Positions 52,751 through 58,916 of a stretch of DNA of 64,000 nt are shown here, piece by piece. The notes under the pieces are model-generated. The model searched no databases. It was not told the origin of the DNA and saw only the letters and a program-made list of their open reading frames with translations. Position 1 is the stretch's first letter, and each line of letters opens with the position of its first letter. The position numbers and the translations under genes are program-made. Source of the DNA: CAYMDS01 sp964653195 (lineage in GTDB: Bacteria > Patescibacteriota > Microgenomatia > Levybacterales > UBA12049); the NCBI GenBank assembly GCA_964653195.1, contig CAZZCX010000003.1:1-64000 (forward strand), written 5' to 3'.

Positions 52751-52772
52751 AAAAAAACCTCCTTTCGGAGGC
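52751..52772 (-). terminator. Attenuator terminator before the SAM hydrolase-like gene
   Basis: CCTCC (52771-52767), GAAA, GGAGG (52762-52758), seven T (52757-52751), then directly ATG 52750. GGAGG is a perfect Shine-Dalgarno at the right distance. Confidence 0.88.
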
Positions 52773-52804
52773 TGTTCGTAATAGATACTATAACGAAACC
52801 TCCG

Positions 52805-52849
52805 TTAGGAAGTCATCATTTCCATCATATTTACTGAATAAATTTTCAT
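52805..52849 (-). CDS. Met-rich leader peptide
   Basis: MKIYSVNMMEMMTS, 14 residues, with ATG ATG GAA ATG ATG near the end: four Met in five codons. Met is a rare residue, so this is unlikely by chance. The gene behind it belongs to a SAM-splitting family. Confidence 0.85.
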   Translation of the reverse strand: MKIYSVNMMEMMTS

Positions 52850-52863
52850 ATAGATTACTCTAC

Positions 52864-52892
52864 TTTATATACGATTTTAATATCAAATTCAA
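52864..52892 (-). promoter_or_regulatory. Promoter of the SAM hydrolase-like gene
   Basis: TTGAAT (52892-52887), 17-base spacer, TATAAA (52869-52864) on the minus strand; leader ATG 14 bases after the -10 box. Confidence 0.6.
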
Positions 52893-52907
52893 TAAGCAAA
52901 TTGAGTT

Positions 52908-52936
52908 AATTTTGAATTCTGAATTCTAAATTCTAT
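52908..52936. repeat. Short heptamer repeat GAATTCT
   Basis: TGAATTC, TGAATTC, TAAATTC in tandem at the end of the DUF5660-like gene. Small member of the seven-base arrays. Confidence 0.45.
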
Positions 52937-53631
52937 TATCCTGTTTGCGTTGCTGGAGTGCGTTCGTTATTTAGAGTAAAGCTGGTACCATGTTTTTTAG
53001 CCATTGCGCCATATTTCTTTAGTGATTTTTTACTTTTCATCACAGAAAGCCACGCGCCAGCATCTTCAACTTTCATTCTTATTTTTCTGACCTCCAATAG
53101 CAACCATTCAAAAAAATTAGTGTAATACTTACCGGATTTGATGGGCTTATCTTCAACAGTAAGGACAGCAAATTCAGCTTTTAAAATGCCAGACGAACCA
53201 ATTAATCGTTTAAGTTCATTCATGATATCTTCTATTCTATTCTCAAGCTGTACAGCCTCACTTCTTGATAATCGTTCTGAGCCCTGAATTACCTCAGCTC
53301 TATAATTAATTCCTCCCAGAATATCCATTCGCTTTTCGGGTCTTCGACTTTCAGTTTGATTCTTTTTTGTTCTAATATCATGATTTCTTTTGCTTTTTAA
53401 ATCTATTGCCTGGCCTTCAATCATTACGCCACTGAAATAATTATCTGATCTTTCAGTACTATCATAGCCTAATAGCTGAGAAATAAAGTCTGAACCTGTG
53501 CCTGATAGCTGATCTTTTATTGCACTTGTAGTTTTTTTTAATTCTGATGCAGCAGTAGAATTATCCAGTTGAGGATCTTTTTCTATAGGATTAACTTTGC
53601 TTATGGCAGGCTGACTGGCTTTTTTGATCAT
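52936..53631 (-). CDS. Conserved hypothetical protein, DUF5660-like
   Basis: 231 residues, no membrane segment. Low-complexity N-terminus (1-60), then a folded part with YRAEVIQGSERLSRSEAVQLENRIEDIMNELKRLI and FFEWLLLEVRKIRMKVEDAGAWL. This pattern resembles DUF5660, known to me only from CPR genomes. Function unknown. It starts 16 bases after the trigger factor stop. Confidence 0.6.
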   Translation of the reverse strand: MIKKASQPAISKVNPIEKDPQLDNSTAASELKKTTSAIKDQLSGTGSDFISQLLGYDSTERSDNYFSGVMIEGQAIDLKSKRNHDIRTKKNQTESRRPEKRMDILGGINYRAEVIQGSERLSRSEAVQLENRIEDIMNELKRLIGSSGILKAEFAVLTVEDKPIKSGKYYTNFFEWLLLEVRKIRMKVEDAGAWLSVMKSKKSLKKYGAMAKKHGTSFTLNNERTPATQTG

Positions 53632-53646
53632 ATTGCCCGCACTCTA

Positions 53647-54492
53647 TCACAAGTTTTTCAAAAAATCAAGGGTCTTTTGCTGTCTAAGTATACTTGCTAG
53701 CATATAACTGTTTTTTTGTAAGTTTTCCATCTCTATAGGATCTTTTGCTTTTTGAATTGCTTCTTTAAGCTCTTTATCCTCAATTGTTATCTTTTCTTCT
53801 TCAGCAATTTTTTGAAGGATAAACTCTAGTTTTATGTCACCTTCTGCTTTGACTGCATATTCATTACGTAGTTCTTCTGGCTTTTTTTGTGTAGACGCAA
53901 GATACTGATCAAGCGTAAGTCCTAAACGTTTAATTTCATCTAATGTTTGAGCAAGTAGCCTATCCACTTCCTGTTCAATCATTATTGTAGGGACTGAAAC
54001 TGTTGAGGCACCCAAAAGTTCTTTTACGATTTCATCAAGACTTACTTCTTGCTTCTTTTCTTCTTTACCTGGCAAGATTATTTTAGATTTGGCAGTAACT
54101 TTTTTTATTGCATCTTTATATTTGCCTAGCTTTACTTCAGGCATTTCACAAGTTATAGCAATTATATTCCAGTCTTTATCATCTGGGAGTGTATCGACAT
54201 GAATTTTTGGATTCATGATTGGTTTTATTTTATGTTCTTCAACAGCTTTGACATAAGCATTTGGTAGTAGTTTTCTTAGTACTTCTTCTTTGATCTTAGC
54301 TTTATTTATAGTAGGTTCTACTATATGACGGGGTGCTTTTCCTTTTCTGAATCCGGTTATTTCGGCATTAGATACGTAAGTTGTGATTATTTCATCTGTA
54401 GTTTTTTTTATCTCAGGCTGAGTAATGCTGATCGTTAGATGGATCGTACCATCTTCTTTGCGTTCAAATTTGGAGTTAGATATATTTGTCAT
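53647..54492 (-). CDS. tig: Trigger factor-like chaperone lacking the PPIase domain
   Basis: 281 residues against about 430 in E. coli. The N-terminal ribosome-binding domain is clear with its loop ITGFRKGKAPRHIVEP; the C-terminal arm domain (from about 165: VPTIMIEQEVDRLLAQTLDEIKRLGL, LDQYLASTQKKPEELRNEYAVKAEGDIKLEFILQKIAEEE) is also clear. The FKBP-type middle domain is replaced by a 20-residue Lys/Glu linker. It holds nascent chains at the ribosome exit. Confidence 0.9.
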   Translation of the reverse strand: MTNISNSKFERKEDGTIHLTISITQPEIKKTTDEIITTYVSNAEITGFRKGKAPRHIVEPTINKAKIKEEVLRKLLPNAYVKAVEEHKIKPIMNPKIHVDTLPDDKDWNIIAITCEMPEVKLGKYKDAIKKVTAKSKIILPGKEEKKQEVSLDEIVKELLGASTVSVPTIMIEQEVDRLLAQTLDEIKRLGLTLDQYLASTQKKPEELRNEYAVKAEGDIKLEFILQKIAEEEKITIEDKELKEAIQKAKDPIEMENLQKNSYMLASILRQQKTLDFLKNL

Positions 54493-54502
54493 AGTTTAAT
54501 AT

Positions 54503-54517
54503 GTGCGGGCGAGAGGA
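54503..54517 (-). repeat. Duplicated 3' end of tRNA-Leu
   Basis: The 15 bases GTGCGGGCGAGAGGA are identical to 54603-54617, exactly 100 bases away, where they form the acceptor and T-stem end of tRNA-Leu(TAG). The copy lies in the 5' leader of the trigger factor gene. Confidence 0.7.
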
Positions 54518-54602
54518 TCCTTCGACTATGCTCAGGATCTAACTTACCAGCTTTTTTTCAGTTTCCTCAAATTTAAAACTTCGACTCTGAGTTTATCGAA
54601 GA
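54516..54602. repeat. REP-like palindromes between tRNA-Leu and tig
   Basis: Two short palindromes: ATCCTTCGACTATGCTCAGGAT and CTTCGA/TCGAAG around CTCTGAGTTTA. The pieces GAGCATAGTCGAAGGA and CTCAGAGTCGAAG resemble the CTGAGCxxAGTCGAAG motif that recurs in many bacterial genomes. Confidence 0.5.
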
Positions 54603-54603
54603 G

Positions 54604-54684
54604 TGCGGGCGAGAGGACTCGGACCTCCACGGATTTCTCCACAAGGTCCTAAACCTTGCGTGTATACCATTTCACCACGCCCGC
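54604..54684 (-). tRNA. tRNA-Leu (TAG)
   Basis: 81 bases with a long variable arm: acceptor GCGGGCG/CGCCCGC, anticodon loop TTTAGGA in an AAGG/CCTT-type stem, T-arm GGTCCGAGTCC. Discriminator A, no encoded CCA. It reads CUN codons. Confidence 0.93.
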
Positions 54685-54818
54685 AGGTATATGTCCTCGT
54701 CTTCCCTAGGCAAGCTTATTTATTATAAAACATTTTAGACTAAATGAAAATAGATGTATATTTAAATGTATCTAGGTTTACAAAATTGATTTGAGGATAC
54801 AATATGGAGTTTTTCCAC

Positions 54819-54863
54819 AAAAAATAGGATCGCCTCAGGTTTGGGCTGAGGCCATCCTATCTA
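54819..54863 (-). ncRNA. Short hairpin RNA with its own promoter and terminator
   Basis: From the predicted start near 54863 the transcript is almost entirely one hairpin, ATAGGAT-C-GCCTCAG paired with CTGAGGC-C-ATCCTAT (54824-54860), ended by six T (54824-54819). Fourteen pairs with one C-C mismatch. It could be a stable small RNA, a decoy, or a leader terminator for the tRNA-Leu and tig transcript. Confidence 0.55.
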
Positions 54864-54869
54864 GGCGTG

Positions 54870-54898
54870 AGTATAGCATTTAACTATAGGTTTGTCAA
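54870..54898 (-). promoter_or_regulatory. Near-consensus promoter of the hairpin RNA
   Basis: TTGACA (54898-54893), 17-base spacer, TATACT (54875-54870): the best-matching promoter in the window, yet it drives only about 45 bases before a terminator. Confidence 0.75.
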
Positions 54899-54930
54899 GT
54901 AGCAATTTATGATGTTTTTAATACGATTCT

Positions 54931-55509
54931 TTACTGCATTTTTTCCATGAAGTGGTTTACGGAGCGAGCCCAGCTACCATTACTGGATGGAGTGTACATG
55001 CTCATAATCTGTTCTGGTGTTATAAGTCCCCGATCTCGGTATTTTGTCGCCAACGTTTTTGTTACAGTTTCTATAGCTTGAGGATAATTCTCAAATCTGG
55101 TTACTTTACCGCCATAAATTCCAAATCCCCAGCAATTATGAGAATCTATAGGAATTTTTTTACATAGATTTGATTCCTGCATTGCTATTGCCGGTATTAA
55201 GCGAAAATCCATTTCATAATTATCAGCTGTTTGGACTATGAATTCAGCATGAGGCTCAAGCGGTGAATTGTATTTTGAGAGGAATTGTCTGACCGTTTCT
55301 ATCCTTCCTTCCTTCAAAATTATGTTACCTGAAAAATTACTTGAAGATGAAGGAAGCGCAGCATATGTAAATGCATTTACTTTTTTGTCATTTGCATAAA
55401 CCAATCGATCAGTATCTCTTGGGATTGTGGTTAAGAGGAAAATAAGAGTGAAAAGAAATAAAAATGGCGCTATAAAAGAAAACGTTACAAGCAGAATAAC
55501 TTTTCTCAT
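54931..55509 (-). CDS. Membrane-anchored lysozyme-like wall hydrolase
   Basis: 192 residues. N-terminal helix (about 5-27) anchors it outside the membrane. The folded part has RLIPAIAMQESNLCKKIP, with the catalytic Glu of a lysozyme/transglycosylase fold, and DSHNCWGFGIYGGKVTRFENYPQAIETV, typical of glucosaminidase or endolysin-like proteins. Two Cys may form a disulfide. It would cut peptidoglycan, for growth or to let pili through. Confidence 0.75.
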   Translation of the reverse strand: MRKVILLVTFSFIAPFLFLFTLIFLLTTIPRDTDRLVYANDKKVNAFTYAALPSSSSNFSGNIILKEGRIETVRQFLSKYNSPLEPHAEFIVQTADNYEMDFRLIPAIAMQESNLCKKIPIDSHNCWGFGIYGGKVTRFENYPQAIETVTKTLATKYRDRGLITPEQIMSMYTPSSNGSWARSVNHFMEKMQ

Positions 55510-55623
55510 CCACTTTATACTTACAAATATTTATCTAGTTGTCAAGTTTTGCGATCAATTTATGAAAAAGATGATATATTTAATTGTGTGACATAAGATC
55601 GTTTGTTACAATACAAATTGCTC

Positions 55624-55709
55624 GCCCTGGTGGTGGAATGGTAGACGCGCTGGCTTCAGGTGCCAGTGTCCGCAAGGACATGGGAGTTCAAGTCTCCCTC
55701 AGGGCACCA
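55624..55709 (+). tRNA. tRNA-Leu (CAG)
   Basis: Acceptor GCCCTGG/TCAGGGC, anticodon loop TTCAGGT in CTGGC/GCCAG, variable arm TGTCCGCAAGGACA, T-arm GAGTTCAAGTC. The CCA is encoded here, unlike the other tRNAs of the window. Confidence 0.94.
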
Positions 55710-55725
55710 GTTTTGCAACGCAAAA

Positions 55726-55800
55726 TACTTTAAACTTATGACTTAAAACTATATTAAAAATAAGTTATAATGCATTAAGTTCTAAGTTTATAGTTCATTG
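55726..55800. repeat. Degenerate heptamer array with inverted arms
   Basis: ACTTTAA, ACTTATG, ACTTAAA, ACTATAT, then after a spacer units of opposite sense (ATAAGTT, CTAAGTT, TATAGTT). It fills the space between two tRNA-Leu genes. Confidence 0.5.
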
Positions 55801-55823
55801 TTATTTTTACCTTTTAAAAATAC

Positions 55824-55906
55824 GCGGATGTGGTGAAATGGTATACACGCAGCCTTGAGGTGGCTGTGCCGTAAAAAGCGTGGAGGTTCAAGTCCTCTCA
55901 TCCGCA
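55824..55906 (+). tRNA. tRNA-Leu (GAG)
   Basis: Acceptor GCGGATG/CATCCGC, anticodon loop TTGAGGT in CAGCC/GGCTG, variable arm TGCCGTAAAAAGCG, T-arm GGTTCAAGTCC. Discriminator A, no CCA. Confidence 0.94.
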
Positions 55907-55910
55907 CAAA

Positions 55911-55984
55911 GGACGATTAGCTCAGCTGGCTAGAGCGCTTCATTTACACTGAAGAAGTCGGGGGTTCAAATCCCTCATCGTCCA
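55911..55984 (+). tRNA. tRNA-Val (TAC)
   Basis: Acceptor GGACGAT/ATCGTCC, D-arm GCTCAGCTGGCTAGAGC, anticodon loop TTTACAC in CTTCA/TGAAG, T-arm GGGGGTTCAAATCCC. No CCA. Its 3' half is repeated after the GIY-YIG gene that follows. Confidence 0.95.
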
Positions 55985-55989
55985 CTATA

Positions 55990-56256
55990 ATGCCTTACGT
56001 TTATATTTTATTAAGCGAAAAGTACAATACATATTATATTGGGAGTACTAAAGATCTTATTCGTAGGTTAAAAGAACATACCTCAGGTGCATCAAGATTT
56101 ACAAAGTATAGACTCCCACTTCGCCTGGTTTTTAGTCAAAAGTATCCAGATATAAAAAATGCCAGATCTGTCGAGAATTGGATTAAAAAACAAAAAGATA
56201 GGAAATTATTAATTAATATAATTAAAGAAGGTAAGATAAATAAAGAATTTGTATAG
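55990..56256 (+). CDS. GIY-YIG nuclease domain protein
   Basis: 88 residues forming one GIY-YIG domain: PYVYILLSE (GIY strand as VYI), YYIGSTKDLIRRLKEHTSG (YIG with the catalytic Arg) and the late Glu/Asn region ARSVENWIKKQKDRK. It starts five bases after tRNA-Val(TAC), and its TAG stop is itself the first three bases of a tRNA remnant. The UPF0213/YhbQ type is very frequent in CPR and Bacteroidetes. Whether it is a DNA repair factor or a mobile nuclease is open; the flanking duplication favours mobility. Confidence 0.88.
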   Translation: MPYVYILLSEKYNTYYIGSTKDLIRRLKEHTSGASRFTKYRLPLRLVFSQKYPDIKNARSVENWIKKQKDRKLLINIIKEGKINKEFV

Positions 56257-56312
56257 AGCGGTCCGGTGTACACCGGACAAGTCGGGGGTTCAAATCCCTC
56301 ATCGTCCACTAT
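56254..56312 (+). pseudogene. tRNA-Val 3'-half remnant with a palindromic anticodon arm
   Basis: TAGAGCG (as in the D-stem of tRNA-Val) is followed by GTCCGGTGTACACCGGAC, a perfect 18-base palindrome in place of the anticodon arm, then 34 bases (56279-56312) identical to 55955-55988 of the intact tRNA-Val(TAC) and its flank. The 5' half (acceptor and D-arm start) is missing, so it cannot fold as a tRNA. Confidence 0.8.
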
Positions 56313-56347
56313 TTGTAAACTTATTTGTAAATACAATAGTAAATAGA

Positions 56348-57253
56348 TCAAGTGGGTTGAACGCAGACTCTATTCGTAATAAGACTTATTATATTCGTTA
56401 GCTGATTATTGACAGGTGCATGAAAGTAATCGTTTGGACCTGAAGCCACATTTCTCATCATATTTTGAAGTTTGTCATTTAATTTTGCATCTGCATGATC
56501 ATCAGTAAAGGCGATTGTAAATATTCTAGTCCCATTGGCTTTTATTCTCGCTGCTACATCGGTTGGATCTTGATTGGTATCAAAACACCGACATGCACTT
56601 GCAGCCAGTGGATGTCTCATACAGTATTCACCATTCTGACCCCCGGGGCACAGATTATTCATTTGGCGTGATTCGGGTATTCCATCAGATATAAATACTA
56701 ATGAGAATTGGAAATCAGGAAATAAACCTTTTCCTAGGTTGATATTTCTTTCAGCGACAAGGAAAGCATCCCTGCTGTGAGTAGCTGTCTGTGGGCCCAT
56801 AGCGCTAACTTCTTCGAGAAAAAGCGTTTTAGATTCATTAAAAATAGAAAAAGGTACCCTTTCTCGTACTTGTTCGCTATATGTCTGCATGGCGATTGCT
56901 CCTGTTGGCGGAAAATATTCCGCAAAAGTACGCAGTGCTGTCTTTAATTGGTCAATTTTCGAATCAGGTTCACCGAATTGCATAGATCCTGAATTATCTA
57001 TAAGAAAGTTTATAGCAGTTTTGTTTTTGCATTGAAGCACTCCAAAGGTACCTAATTGCAACCCTTCCTGCGTAGTGCTTCCTGTTCCGAAAAGTTCTGT
57101 CTCGTATGTGCCTTGATTTGTAAATGGTGACAGTCGTGTGAATACTCCTCCTGCCAGAGCAAATGCCAATATTAAGATCAAAATAACAATAAAGTCTCCG
57201 CTTATTAGATTGCGTCTTTTTTTACCTTGATTTATATTTATACTTCCTGACAT
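56348..57253 (-). CDS. Membrane-anchored von Willebrand factor A domain protein
   Basis: 301 residues. Short basic tail, one helix (about 20-38), then an outside VWA domain with a complete MIDAS site: INFLIDNSGSM (Asp86, Ser88, Ser90), a Thr in PQTATHSRD and Asp in VFISDGIPESRQ. A loop has four Cys (CPGGQNGEYCMRHPLAASACRCF), likely disulfides. VWA domains bind proteins in an ion-dependent way; a surface adhesion role is possible. The small gene that precedes it in the operon starts with a similar basic tail and helix. Confidence 0.8.
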   Translation of the reverse strand: MSGSININQGKKRRNLISGDFIVILILILAFALAGGVFTRLSPFTNQGTYETELFGTGSTTQEGLQLGTFGVLQCKNKTAINFLIDNSGSMQFGEPDSKIDQLKTALRTFAEYFPPTGAIAMQTYSEQVRERVPFSIFNESKTLFLEEVSAMGPQTATHSRDAFLVAERNINLGKGLFPDFQFSLVFISDGIPESRQMNNLCPGGQNGEYCMRHPLAASACRCFDTNQDPTDVAARIKANGTRIFTIAFTDDHADAKLNDKLQNMMRNVASGPNDYFHAPVNNQLTNIISLITNRVCVQPT

Positions 57254-57259
57254 AGCTTA

Positions 57260-57625
57260 TTATAAAGGTTGTGGTCCAGGTGGTTTAGGTTTCTTGGTCG
57301 GCTTACTACCGCCGTTGTTATTTCCATTATTATTTTCGTCGTCATCATCCGGGGTTCTGGTAGGTCTTGGTGTAGGGGTGACAGTGACTACGATAAACGT
57401 ACACGCATGTAGATTGTCTCCCTTACAGCTTGGATCAGGAATAGTTATGTATTCGGTGGTGATTCGAGTCCGGGGAGTGTTAGGTATGAACAAAAAACCA
57501 CCAATAACAAGGCTACCTGCTGCTATTGCGAGTATTATACTTATCCACCCTATTCCTTTTGCTTTTAGAATTTTCTTATTTTTTATGTGTTTAGTTTTAT
57601 TTTTTAAACTTATTTTTTTTCTCAT
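57260..57625 (-). CDS. Small anchored protein with Asp/Asn/Pro-rich tail
   Basis: 121 residues: Lys-rich start, one helix (about 28-48), a short outside part with two Cys (DPSCKGDNLHAC), then a low-complexity tail (PTPRPTRTPDDDDENNNG, then Pro/Lys repeats). It lies six bases before the VWA gene in the same direction. Function unknown; the tail looks like a wall-spanning linker. Confidence 0.6.
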   Translation of the reverse strand: MRKKISLKNKTKHIKNKKILKAKGIGWISIILAIAAGSLVIGGFLFIPNTPRTRITTEYITIPDPSCKGDNLHACTFIVVTVTPTPRPTRTPDDDDENNNGNNNGGSKPTKKPKPPGPQPL

Positions 57626-57723
57626 CTAATTAAAGAGTAGATGAGCATTTTATTAAAGTCAAGTAAACTCTAAGCATATTGTCATACGTCAGTAAAATTG
57701 CTATTATAAGTTGGTTCAGAAAT

Positions 57724-57796
57724 GCCGAGGTAGCCAAGGTGGTCACGGCGGGTGTCTGAAGAACATCAGATATGTGTTCAACTCACATCCTCGGCA
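57724..57796 (+). tRNA. tRNA-Phe (GAA), unusual
   Basis: Acceptor GCCGAGG/CCTCGGC, D-arm GCC/GGC, anticodon loop CTGAAGA in GGTGT/ACATC (one G-U), four-base variable loop, T-arm ATGTG/CACAT with loop TTCAACT, discriminator A. Base 37 is G, where bacterial tRNA-Phe has A, and the D-stem has only three pairs. No other tRNA-Phe is in the window. Confidence 0.72.
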
Positions 57797-57916
57797 CTTA
57801 AAATATAATTGATTTCTGTATATTATTTGTTTGAAAATTAAAAGAATCTGATTACTTTTTATCAAAGTGGAGAGATTTTTGCATCAAAAATATAGTATTC
57901 CTGCTAAATTTTTTTA

Positions 57917-58654
57917 CTACTGAGGTGTTGTACCGTATATAGTTATTAGAGTTCCTGGTGTTTCCTTAGTCGCATATGTGACATTTTTTGTACTGGGAGG
58001 ATTTGCCCAATTATAAAGTTTCGCGACGTCTTCTTCTCGCATATTCACACATCCATGACTCATAGGATTTCCGAAATTATTATGCCAGTAAGCGCCATGT
58101 ATCCCATATCCTTTACTTTTTGGTACTTTGTCATTATAGAAAAACATTGTGTAGGGTACATTGGGTAAGTTATAATAATTTGCGCCTGTTCCTCCCTGCA
58201 TGCGGGTATAGCGGAGCTTTATCCAAATACGAAAATCACCAGTTGGAGTTGGCCACCAGGGTTTTCCTGAAGAAATCGTGAATTCATGGATTAGTGTATT
58301 ATTTTCGAAGGCGTACAATTTTTGTTTACTTAAGTCGACATAGATCCGCTTACTGTCTTCCGCCGTATCTCCAAGGACATTATTATTCACAGCAATTTTA
58401 TATGGTTTGTCAGCTAACGCTGGACCAGCGATTTTTTTGCCTTCAAATTGCCCAGTGTTGTCATCTGAATAGTGGCCTGATAAATCAGAGATACAGCTTA
58501 TGCTATTTGCACAATCGAGGTCATTTGTTGGTTTAGATGGGAGAAGTAGAATTGAGAAAATGCTTATGAAAAGTAGAGAAAATATAAGAATCAACTTTCT
58601 TTTATGATATAACAGTCCTTTCACCTTTTTATTTTTATTGTTTTTTCGAGGCAT
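57917..58654 (-). CDS. L,D-transpeptidase (YkuD family)
   Basis: 245 residues. N-terminal helix (about 18-40) as membrane anchor or signal, then a YkuD domain starting KRIYVDLSKQKLYAFENNTLI and ending with the active site HGAYWHNNFGNPMSHGCVNM (His186, His200, Cys202). It makes 3-3 crosslinks in peptidoglycan or attaches proteins to it. It works with the PBP encoded at 30.7 kb. Confidence 0.93.
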   Translation of the reverse strand: MPRKNNKNKKVKGLLYHKRKLILIFSLLFISIFSILLLPSKPTNDLDCANSISCISDLSGHYSDDNTGQFEGKKIAGPALADKPYKIAVNNNVLGDTAEDSKRIYVDLSKQKLYAFENNTLIHEFTISSGKPWWPTPTGDFRIWIKLRYTRMQGGTGANYYNLPNVPYTMFFYNDKVPKSKGYGIHGAYWHNNFGNPMSHGCVNMREEDVAKLYNWANPPSTKNVTYATKETPGTLITIYGTTPQ

Positions 58655-58754
58655 ACATATAGCGTAGGAAAAAAATAATTGTTTGTAAAGAAGGAAATTT
58701 ATCTAATAAAATAAATCTATTAATTTAGAATAAAAATATAATTATGAGTTTGTG

Positions 58755-58826
58755 AGCGGTGGACCGGATTTGAACCGGCGACCTCGTCCTTGGCAAGGAC
58801 GCATTCTACCACTGAACTACCACCGC
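58755..58826 (-). tRNA. tRNA-Gly (GCC)
   Basis: Acceptor GCGGTGG/CCACCGC, anticodon loop TTGCCAA in CGTCC/GGACG, T-arm CCGGTTCAAATCCGG, discriminator T. No CCA. A TATAAT (58841-58836) lies upstream on the minus strand. Confidence 0.94.
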
Positions 58827-58916
58827 AGGCTTTGATTATAGCAAATTCTATATTATTTGACACTTTTAATAACCCCCGTTATTTACTAAGATAGAATAAG
58901 TCAGGCAGATTTATAT

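Larger units (their letters stand above)
52751..52849 (-). promoter_or_regulatory. Methionine attenuator
   Basis: Region 1-2: CTTCC in the leader with GGAGG (52803-52799). Antiterminator 2-3: the same GGAGG with CCTCC (52771-52767), strengthened by an inner stem TTCGTTATAG/CTATTACGAA with one mismatch. Terminator 3-4 as described. The leader stop at 52807-52805 sits one base before region 2. Stalling at the Met codons frees region 2 and prevents termination. Confidence 0.82.

Noticed and set aside
56136..56351. A 71-codon minus-strand frame across the GIY-YIG gene and tRNA remnant.
   Set aside because: It is antisense to a recognisable nuclease and to tRNA sequence, and has no family features.
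57294..57629. A 111-codon plus-strand frame rich in Leu, Ser and Val.
   Set aside because: It is the complement of the low-complexity Asp/Asn/Pro-rich gene on the minus strand, which has a clear membrane anchor and lies in an operon.
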